Source of the DNA: Pachyseris speciosa
Taxonomy: Eukaryota > Cnidaria > Anthozoa > Scleractinia > Pachyseridae
Direction of reading: 5' to 3'
Assembly (NCBI GenBank): GCA_016490735.1
Contig: JAEMWC010000005.1
Coordinates: 821,001 to 885,000 of the forward strand
DNA length: 64,000 nucleotides
The translations under genes were made by a program, and so were the position numbers. This document shows positions 55,701-64,000 of the stretch, piece after piece. The notes below the pieces were generated by a model. The model was given only the letters and a program-made list of their open reading frames with translations, was not told where the DNA came from and made no database searches. Numbering within the stretch: the stretch's first letter is position 1; every line of letters starts with the position of its first letter.

Positions 55701-58700
55701 TTGTTTTCATGTACAGGACTGCCCAGAATCTCCACTACACCCAGATCATCCTCCAGAGTTGCATCTTAGTAACATTCTCCATCATCCAACTCCAGTGCTA
55801 AGTGCTGGCGCCCATTCTAGACTTTCTGCGGCCACACCTAGCCAGTCATTCTCACCTTTCAGACCATACACACCTACTTCAGCCATCAAGGCCCATGTTC
55901 AGTCTCCTGCTCCAGTCCGCCTCATGACGCCATTACTGGCTCATATGTCTCTCACAAGGACAATGTCACCTGCCTTGGGTAAGTTTTTGCAATGCCTAGT
56001 TGATTCTTTGAAATGTGTTAAATGAGGTAATTGCTGGGGCTAACATGTGAGGCCAATTGACTGGTATCACCTTCATGTATTCTGCCACTGGTATGCAGCT
56101 TCATGGATAACATGTGAGTCAAAGTTAATGTCACTGACTGTAGGGTTTGGCTGGGATTTGGTGAGGACTTACATGTATGTAGATTCTGCATGTACTGGGG
56201 TTAGTTACTACAGACATATTTTTCACTCTTGTTTATAGATCACTGTTTTTAATGTTCTGTTGTTCTGTAATAAATTCTTCAACTGTTGATATTTGTATTG
56301 TGACATAACGTTTTGTGGTACACCTGTGCATCTCTATTGTTACAGCCTTAATGGATGACAAAAAATTTATTGCATCAGGTCCGTTTTCAGAAATGTTTCA
56401 AGAGTTTCAGCTACATGTATGTTATGCTTAGTGTCGCCCAAATGAAATTGTATGGTATGTCATTGTTAGTGGTATAATATTACAGCTATAATATTTGAAC
56501 CTGGTAAGGTTCTTGTTACGATCTTGCATGATTTTGGATGAAGATCTGGTGACCAATGAGAAGTTCTGGCCAAAAAGTGATACTGATATTCTTCTATTAA
56601 CATCTTCAGGAGGCTTTTTCAAGCTCTGTAATCTGCATTTTCAATAGTGTTTGCAAGGAAGAGTCAATGGTAGCTTCATACAAGTAATTGTATGTTATTT
56701 TATTTGTTCAGGAGATTCCCCTCTGGGGATCAGCATGAGGTCTCCTCTTTTATTCCGTTCTCCACCAACATCGTGCTGTTCAAGCAGAGATGAATCATCC
56801 TGGGACATGTTCCAGCCCCTGTTACCAGAAGTCTGTTTTAACCAAGTTTGGCAAGAAACACAAATAGCTGTGAGGTAATACTTAGTCCAATAACATTTTG
56901 TACAATTCACTGCTTCAGATGTATGTTCCTGGAAATCTGGAACTTGGATACCGATATACCAGTTCTAGTCAACATTCAGCCCCCTTTCCTGTCCCCTATA
57001 CAGTGCAAGACTCTGTGATCTTTTCTGCCTTTTAAAGTCCCACAGGATTCTCACTGGATAATTCTGTATGCTTTTGGACCCCTAGAAAAGACACACCCCT
57101 AAAGTGTTATTTTATTTATAGAATCTTTTGTGATGGGATGTAAACTTGATGCAACATTGAAGAACAGAATACTGTCTACTTATTTACACTAACTAAAGAT
57201 AGTTCTGCTTCTAAAACGATCTTTAAAAACTTGACATTTTGAAAGTATGCTGTGACATTCACAGTCTGCATTGTCATCTGGTTAAGCCTTGAAAGACAGG
57301 TTACTCAAATGAGGCTTAGGTAACCTTTTTATTTTCCTGCTGTGGCCTTATTTTGTTAGATATGGTATAAAAGGAAAAGCGTCAAAAGCATTCCTTACAC
57401 AAGACAAGTCTGGTGCTACCTTTCTTTGTTATCTTCTTGGACAATTAAGTAAACTAAGGTAAGAAAAGTGTTTCCAGAAAAATCCAAAATAGAGTGGTTT
57501 GTGGTTATGTACTGGTTCATGACCTTGTAGTTTCTGCCATGTTTTAAGTTAAAGTTTTTGGTTTTTTTATCACTTCTTTCCCCATACTTCAGTAAAATCT
57601 CTATCAGTAATATTTGGACTGAATGATTTATTTTTTTGACTTGTTCCAGAGGTGTACAAATTACTCAAGAGGGTGAATGTTTTCAATTCATTAACCCATT
57701 TGAAATTTCTGCAAAAGATGCTGTGCCGTTGGAGGTAAAGGGAGTTCTTTCTTCCATTTCCTTAAATCAATGTTTTGACATCAAACCATGTTTGGGAGCT
57801 GATAATCAGACTATGAGTCATGGAAGGAGCTGGTGAAAATAGGATTTTAATACCAAATCATCACTTGTGCCCCCTTTCCATTAAACACTTCCATTTTAAT
57901 GATGAATTAAATCATATTTTTCTTTTTTGTGTACATTTTTTTTTTGACAACATGTTGTAAGATTAGTGTGCTCACACACCCTTGTTGTAGCTTTGCATGC
58001 ATTCGTAGGAACCCTTCAGTCTTGACGTCTTGGCTTTGCATTTTCTCTGATGACAGTGGCTGCACCAGTCCTTACTACAAGATTTGCATCCCTTGATACA
58101 TCTGCAACAAATGCAGTGTGAATCAGGCAGTTCTTTTGCTGTCTCAGTTTCTCAGTTCCCTTCTGGAGGTGTCTTTGAGTCTTATTGCTACGGATATGAC
58201 ATCCAGCTATTCCCAGCTGTCCAGGCTGATTGGTGATATGTGTTACTTTAAAGTCCTTCTTGCTTGATTTTTGGAGATGGGGGCATCCATTTGGTCTATG
58301 CCATAGGTTAGCTCACCACATAGGATGTATTTGGTAACTTCCCATTGTTATTAATAGAAACCCTCTGTTTTATGAGCCAGTATTTTGTGCAAATTTTTCA
58401 TTTTGAAATCTTATGATATTGATGCAAGTCATGTTTTTGTATTATTTTACAGAAGTTAAACATGATGCTTGTTCTAGACCCAAATGGTACCCTGATTTTA
58501 TATAGTGGGGTGGTTAAGGTAAGTTGCGTAAGTACGATGATATTAGAGTTACATGTAGATGTCCAATCAACCCCAACAAAACAAGGCAATCTAAATTAAA
58601 TTACATTGCAAGAGTCTAGTTAAAGGTTATCAGGGTATTGGGGAACCACTGGTGATGGAAAATTATTGTACTCAGTCTCATCAAACCCAATGTATTATGA

Positions 58701-61700
58701 GCTTGTGATAAGCTTGATAGCTGTACAGTTGAAACCTTCCATACCAAAGCATTTGGGAAGCTAATGAGATGTGGTGTTACCTTCTGGCCTATGTAATGCA
58801 CCTGCAACTTTCTTTCGTTTGTTAGAAGGGGTCTGTGAGTTAGTGTATGTCATTGTATACAATGTAATAATGTGATATTCGAGTTAAGACTAGAAGAAGA
58901 CGCGCGTTCAGTGTTGGGTGTAACTCACTTGTAATCTCATTCTTAGATCATATTACATTTAAGTGCATTAACAGTTCACGTGTACGATGATGTAATCACT
59001 ACACTCCTTGCTCTTCCAGTAAGTTCCTGGGGGCTTATGTCTCATCTAGTTCTGAGTTATGTTCGATTGATTATGTGAGAACTAGTGCATATTTATGTGT
59101 TTCTTGTATTCGTCTGTTGGTGATTCTGTACTTTGCACCTCTGGTAGAGAGTCTTCAAGGTCGGCGATATCGCTGCCACCATAGATGATCAAACCATCCT
59201 TTTTCGTCTCTGAATCGTGAATGCCAAAGAATCAAAATTGCCTTTCGATGTCCTTTTTCCATTTGTCCCATCGGTTCGCCGTGTTTGTTGGATCGCGATT
59301 GATTACGAAGGGTGTTATGTTTAACTGTCTGTTTGTGACAGCGTTCTGTTGCTGTGTTTAGGCTTGTGGAGCGGCGCTACTGCTCAGTGAGGCCGGCACA
59401 GTGTCGTCTGGATTGGGCATTTCTTATGGTGTCTATTTCTTCTCTGTTTTTCGTAGATCCCATCCTCGTCGCCAATGTAATAATGTGATATTCGGGTTAA
59501 GACTAGAAGAAGACACGCGTTCAGTGTTGGGTGTAACTCACTTGTAATCTCATTCTTAGATCATATTACATTTAAGTGCATTAACAGTTCACGTGTGCGA
59601 TGATGTAATCACTACATACAATTGGCAGTCAACAGCTAGGGAATGATTTCAAATGTTTCAATAGTTGAAAGTATGAAACATGTGAGTCTATGGGGGAAAT
59701 TAGCATGTAATAGTAACTGGAAAATATTGTATTTCTCTTTGGCTTTACCAATGCACCAGTAATTTTCTGAAATTTTCTGGGAGTCTGTTTCCGTCATCTA
59801 CTTTGATGGCATCAGATATTTAAGTACAACTTGAAATTGGTTACCTGCTGTTAATGCTAAATTTGTTTTGAACTTAAGTAAAGACTACTTGTGATTGCAT
59901 GGCAGTATGGCAGATGCACGCATTGTGATTAATCCCTTTGTTGTTTAGCTTTTACCATGTGCTGGTGGTTTACGTGTTGTTGCTTAATTTGAAATAAAGC
60001 AGTTACAGTGTAAAATGTTCAATTTGATTTTTTTTAGTGATTCACTTTGGCTCAACAAAGCAAAGCTTTCCAGTGTCAACACGCTACTTGACAATTTTCT
60101 TTTTCATCCAGGGCTGTCAAGTGCATCTACCTGTGTTTCCTGTTATTGAACCAGATGAGTTATCAAAATTTAATGCACATGAAAAGGTAGACAGTCTCTG
60201 ACAATGTGGATTTTTAATTACTAGTCAAAAGATTGAGGACTGTAGACTTGTAATCCATATCAATGTTCCCTGTTGATGTCCATCCCTGTTCAATTATATG
60301 TGCTTTTCATCTTCTTTCCATCAGGTTTTATCATTTTCTTCAATGCAACTAAAGAAACATGACATAGAAATGGAAGGTAAATTATGTTTTGAATGGTCAA
60401 GGTGCTTATGTCATTTGTTCCTTTTCTTCTACATGCAATTGAGCATCAATGAGCACTAATCATTATTCCTGTTTCTCTAGAGATGCATTCATCACTGCAG
60501 CATAGATCATAGAATTAAACATTGCATGACTCTGGGCATGAAATTTAAAATTGAGCAAATGCTGTCTTATTGGTAAAATGATGGATGTTAACAATGTAAA
60601 GAGATTTGAGCTGGAAGTCATGTAGTAAGTTGGCAAAAGGAGCATTGGGTGACTTTAGGCTTGCACTCTTTGTGGCATTGATTGATGTTTCAAGAACCTG
60701 AGCATAATTCATCTTCTGAGTGAAACCTGACTTGGGGGTTGTCTCAAAGTCATACATGCCTTCAACTCAGATTATCTTAATGCCTGGGACTGAAGGCAAG
60801 TAGCACAAGCTGTTTCCAAGCTATAAGGACCAGCATCTAATGCTTGGAATAAATGCTGTAGATCCGTCCAGCCCTGTCAAAATGTTTTGCAGTAAATATG
60901 GGCAGCATATGTAGAGTTGTAGGCAGCAACTTCCAGCAAACCTTGCCTGCTAGAGAACTCACAGTGAAGTCCAAGTGTGAAGTAAACAGCAAATAATTGA
61001 CTGTAGGCGGCAAACTTGCCGGCTGCTGGCAAATTTTGACAGGGCTGTCCGTCTACTGTTCATTCAGAATTAAACCAGAACCAAAAAATGGAGCATCGGT
61101 GTATGCTACTGACAGCAAATCCTGTTGTACAAACATGTTAAAATAATTCCTTACTAATGCAATCTTATATCAACTAATTAGAAGGTTGTCACTTGTAGCC
61201 TCACAATGCATACATATGTTGTTGATGCTGCTTGCTAGAATTGACACAAACACTGCACTGACAGGTCCCTTTTAAAGCTGTCCCATTTTTTGTAGATGTG
61301 GAAGCAAAACTTACTCAAAGGAACTCCTTACAGGAAATCAAAGTTGCTTCTTTGAGAGATGAAATATCTTCCACCTGTAATCTGGTAAGCATTCATGCAT
61401 AATTACTTTTTATTGCAACTTTTCAGCATTAAGTTTTGTAAAATGTATTGATGACAATCTCAACAGGTTGTCTTTCCCTTTATGGGAATGGTATCAGGTA
61501 AGATTCAGAGCAGAACAATGAAGAGCAGTTAGGGAAATCCCCAAAACTTTGTAAGATTCGTCTCGTTTCTCCTGGTGACGAAAATGTAGTGCTCCAATCT
61601 GCAACCATTTTAACAGATCAGACTTGTATGTGTATCTCAATTCTGCCAGAATGTAAACTAAATAGTTACTTGAACGGCTGATACTCTTCAACTGGGCACT

Positions 61701-62939
61701 GATTATCTCATTGGATACTGTGCTATACATACCAGTGCACTGTGATTGGTGGTGGTTATGTTACTATAGGTGCACCTTAATTTCAACTTTAGTTATTTGT
61801 CTTTCATTAATTATTATTTAACTGATGTACAGTAAGTCAATGTAGACTTTTGAGGAAGTCCACAATTAGTCTTCAATGATCTATCACCAGACCTATATGT
61901 TCTGTGTTCACAAGTCCTTTTTCAACTTTAGTTTATGTGCAAGTGCACATTTCCCATTCTTATAGATGACCATCACAATAAATGAATTATTCATTTACTT
62001 TGTTAGATTTTAACAGATGGTTCAACCTTCAGAATTACATTGCCCCTGATGTCTCAAAATTTAGCAGGTTGGTCATCATCATCACCATCGTTGTTGTGTC
62101 GTCAGCATCAGTATCATCATCATCATCTCTATTTAAACACAATAAACGTTTTAAAGCAAAATGCTTGTGTGGGCATGTAATACATGACTACAATGATTCT
62201 CCTAAGAATATTAACTGTGTTGCACAAATAATGTTACGATGAAAAACATTTGTGTTTAAATGTGAGGATCTGTACCTAGACATATATTTTACCTACTGTG
62301 TTAGGGCTCTCTCAGAGGTCCCTGAGTATTTTCGTTCAACTCTATAAACACCGGCAAACTGTTTTTATTTTTGAAATTAATTGAGAGAAAAAGTGTTACA
62401 CTTGTTGAAAAACAGCCAACCAATGTTCACATAGGTACTAATTTAGGTACTTGCACCACGCATGTGTTCTTGGTATTTTTTATTTCCCAAGTCCCAGCCC
62501 ATTTGTGTTCGAAACGAACTGCACCTACCGCAAGGACTCGAGCGAGTCGAGCAAAAACATTACCAGACGTTCTAAGTACATTTTAGTTACATGTGTGAAA
62601 TGGGAGAGCTGTTTTAAAGGCCTTCTTAGTAACTGTTTGGTTGCATTGTTTTGATCATTTGAGTGCATGACACATTTGAAAGAGCCAAATTCCAGTCCTG
62701 AATTATGGCAAGTGAAGGACCATTGAGAATAATTATTGTGTCACCTTTTTGTGTATTTAGTTACAGCCTGTTTGGAAGCTTTTAAATGTGTTCTTCCTGC
62801 CCGATTGGTAGTACAGGCCCACATAGCCTGCTACACCTTGGCTCAAGGGCCTCATTCCCAACCAAATGAGGGAGACTGGGCATGGTTTACTCACGGTGTC
62901 TTGGATTTAATGGGATTTCCCGTAGACGATAGGTTAAAG
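49701..62939 (+). CDS. ANAPC1: Anaphase-promoting complex subunit 1, N-terminal part (17 exons, runs off the window)
   Basis: Exons: 49701-49844, 51400-51453, 51662-51824, 52547-52641, 53261-53340, 53931-54001, 54717-54847, 55717-55978, 56712-56874, 57360-57458, 57650-57734, 58453-58518, 60112-60186, 60325-60376, 61296-61384, 62007-62067 and 62761-62939. All are in phase and give 623 residues. The start MMISSVKIEKFEPFGKSF matches the family's conserved FxPFG opening. Later blocks agree with animal APC1: DNTVVWS, TMFSVLHPLDE, LVMTYDSVIGLHSVW, LPEVCFNQVWQET, GTLILYSGVVK and LTDGSTFRITLP. APC1 is the scaffold of the APC/C ubiquitin ligase that drives mitotic exit; this part is its N-terminal beta-propeller. 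The PC repeats and C-terminus lie beyond 64000. Residues 247-387 form a loop with many Ser/Thr-Pro sites, like the mitotically phosphorylated APC1 loop of vertebrates. A short exon between the first two could have been missed. Confidence 0.92.
49845..51399. other. Intron 1 of ANAPC1
   Basis: Contains a GC-rich inverted repeat at about 50569-50785 (TAGCCTGAGACCAGGCTCTG and its imperfect complement), probably a small foldback element. Nothing else was recognised, although a short coding exon could hide here. Confidence 0.45.
52015..52480 (+). mobile_element. tRNA-derived SINE copy interrupted by other sequence
   Basis: Contains the B-box sequence ATGGGTTCAATTCCCAT, the hairpin AAGCCTGAATTTTTTTCAGG and CTGCTTAAGCAGGGGTTTC. 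The order then breaks off, and CCCTGCTTAAGTAGTGTTCA with ACTGCAATGA resumes near 52400. About 300 bases appear to have been inserted into the SINE. It lies in intron 3 of ANAPC1. Confidence 0.65.
52825..52955. repeat. Dispersed repeat, second copy of 6725-6895
   Basis: Shares TTAGCATAAGAACAAC and TATCAAAACAAGG with the copy in the secreted-protein gene, in the same order and strand. Confidence 0.6.
54330..54365. repeat. G-rich tract
   Basis: Runs of G up to about twelve bases (GGGAGGGGGGGGGGGG-type) in intron 6 of ANAPC1. Capable in principle of a G-quadruplex on the plus strand. Confidence 0.7.
54898..55366. mobile_element. MITE with TTAA target site
   Basis: Imperfect inverted ends of about 50 bases (left AGTGCCTCTGAAGCTAAATT; right, complemented, AGCGCATATGAAGCAAAATT) are bordered by TTAA on both sides. 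TTAA duplications are typical of piggyBac and Kolobok-type elements. The body is non-coding, in intron 7 of ANAPC1. Confidence 0.7.
55717..56874 (+). CDS. ANAPC1: Exons 8-9 of ANAPC1: Ser/Pro-rich regulatory loop
   Basis: These two exons (55717-55978 and 56712-56874, phase-1 join) encode a low-complexity stretch inserted in the beta-propeller. It carries about nine Ser-Pro or Thr-Pro pairs, including ESPL, HPTPV, YTPTS, QSPAP, MTPLL, MSPALG, DSPLG and RSPLL. In vertebrate APC1 the equivalent loop is phosphorylated by CDK1 and relieves block of CDC20 binding. The same role here is inference. Confidence 0.8.
58863..59616 (-). mobile_element. TRIM-like miniature LTR retrotransposon
   Basis: Two direct repeats of 141 bases (58863-59003 and 59476-59616) begin TGTAATAATG and end ATCACTACA, differing at three positions I could count. 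TACAA is duplicated exactly at both ends. On the minus strand, the base after the 59476 LTR starts a primer-binding-like TTGGCGACGAGGATGGGATC, and a purine-rich CTGGAAGAGCAAGGAG precedes the other LTR. The 472-base interior has no gag or pol, so the element fits a terminal-repeat retrotransposon in miniature, mobilised by another element. It sits in intron 12 of ANAPC1. Confidence 0.88.
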
Positions 62940-63055
62940 GTACGTTTTGGTTATGCGTTCTCAAATTCACTAGTAATTGATGTGGACAAAACAAAAGAAA
63001 CATTACCGTGAAGGAGCTTTGGATACGTGATCCTGATTATCATAAAATTTGGTGA
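62940..63055. other. Start of ANAPC1 intron 17
   Basis: Donor GTACGT after exon 17. The next coding exon is not in the window. Confidence 0.6.
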
Positions 63056-63450
63056 TTAAAGGACCACGGTCACGATATTTTGGGTCATTATTAGAGATTC
63101 ACTCAACTAATGCGAAACAGTGAAATAACAATTTGTCAGGGAAAATAAGCACCAAAGAGACAAGAATAAATGCAAATATGGCGAGGATGTTGAAGGATGG
63201 AGAAGATTGAAACGGATTACAAATTAAATTACCTTTTTAAAACATTTAGGCTACATTTTTCAAAAACATAATTTGTAATCCGTTTCAATCTTCTCCATCC
63301 TTCACCATCCTCGCCATATTTGCATTTATTCTTGTCTCTTTGGTGCTTATCTTCCCTGCAAATTTGTTATTTCACTGTTTTGCATTAGTTGAGTGAATTT
63401 TTTTTATCTCTCTAATAATGACCCAAAATATTGTGACCGTGCTCCTTTAA
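63056..63450. mobile_element. Foldback MITE with TTAA target site
   Basis: Nearly the whole element is an inverted repeat: ends AGGACCACGGTCACGATATT and, complemented, AGGAGCACGGTCACAATATT, with arms of about 180 bases around a short centre. TTAA borders both ends (63056-63059 and 63447-63450). No coding sequence. Confidence 0.8.
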
Positions 63451-63689
63451 GAACTTTTTCCGTGAATTTCTCCAGAATTATTGACATTTTAAGAATCTAC
63501 AGTATGCCAGACACTCTTCCTGGTGTTTGCTATACTATATGAAATGTGAGTGAAGGCCCAACAGCCTGCTGTTCCCTGACGAGCTGAGGTCTTCTTTCTG
63601 AGAATATGTAACTTAGCCCATCCGCCAGATCATGTACAGATGCATTACACCAAACGTACCCTGGCTTGTCATATGAGGAGATAAGCAAC

Positions 63690-64000
63690 TAGATCATTCC
63701 TTTTGTAGCTTTTCAGCTTTTACTGGGTGCAGGCCTACCCAGTAGGGGTAGGCACGAACGGGACTCCTAGGTCCCATGAAGGTTGACCACACCACCGAGG
63801 TCTACGTCCCCTTCTCTTTTCCAACAGTGGTGTGGGTTCTTTAACGCCCACAAGAACAGATGATAGAGAGAGAGCTGTGAGACAGGGCCTACGGTTTATC
63901 GTCGTTATCCGAGAAGACTAGAAAGTCTAACCGTTTGCAGATGTAATTGCAAAGGCAGCAGAGTGTTGGTCCGGCCGGGGTTTGAACCTGCGACCTCCTG
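63690..64000 (-). repeat. Dispersed repeat with a tRNA-like B box, cut by window end
   Basis: On the minus strand the window starts in CAGGAGGTCGCAGGTTCAAA followed by CCCCGG, a B-box-like element. The remainder includes GAACCCACACCACTGTTGG. It looks like a SINE-type or similar dispersed repeat. The end toward 64000 is not visible. Confidence 0.5.

Noticed and set aside
56346..56427. Possible extra ANAPC1 exon after an ACAG acceptor
   Set aside because: No donor in a usable phase follows, and joining exons 8 and 9 directly keeps the frame.

Overview
The window is animal nuclear DNA, most likely from an anthozoan cnidarian such as a stony coral. Genes are split by GT-AG introns, AT-rich introns are full of short inverted-repeat transposons, tRNA-derived SINEs and (CAT)n/(GAT)n microsatellites, and one gene encodes a discoidin-REJ-polycystin receptor-channel of a kind I associate with cnidarians and other invertebrates. 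The species assignment is inference. I found no tRNA or rRNA gene, operon or CRISPR array.

Three host genes can be assembled exon by exon, all on the plus strand and all in frame across every junction. (1) 3678-8475: a four-exon gene for a 224-residue secreted protein with a signal peptide, a furin-like RxKR site, a Pro/Ala/Gly-rich stretch, six cysteines, a Met-Pro dipeptide run and a Lys/His-rich tail. I recognise no family. (2) 11927-37028: a 17-exon gene for a 2416-residue polycystin-1-like protein with, in order, a signal peptide, F5/8 type C (discoidin) domain, REJ region, acidic linker, GAIN/GPS autoproteolysis site, first membrane helix, PLAT domain and polycystin cation channel. A TATAAATA box lies 264 bases before the ATG. 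(3) 49701-62939 and beyond the window: the first 17 exons (623 residues) of ANAPC1, the largest subunit of the anaphase-promoting complex, covering its N-terminal beta-propeller and the Ser/Pro-rich loop.

The rest is mostly mobile DNA. A dead Ty3/gypsy retrotransposon (38958-45604, TSD ACTAT) carries two nested insertions: a triple-repeat foldback in gag and, in the reverse transcriptase, a 1.9-kb element with perfect 75-bp terminal inverted repeats and a 9-bp target duplication. That second element holds a ZAD-like zinc-binding reading frame and a RecQ-like helicase fragment, a layout like Pack-MULEs. A 2.2-kb foldback (46811-49048) has about 0.7-kb arms, each with about a dozen copies of the self-complementary 12-mer CTCGCTAGCGAG. 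A 754-bp TRIM-like LTR element with two 141-bp LTRs and TSD TACAA sits in an ANAPC1 intron. Small MITEs with 9-bp or TTAA target duplications, long perfect palindromes and SINE copies fill other introns.

The three genes show no evident shared pathway: a secreted structural-type protein, a surface receptor-channel and a cell-cycle ubiquitin ligase subunit. Intergenic stretches otherwise hold nothing I can support.
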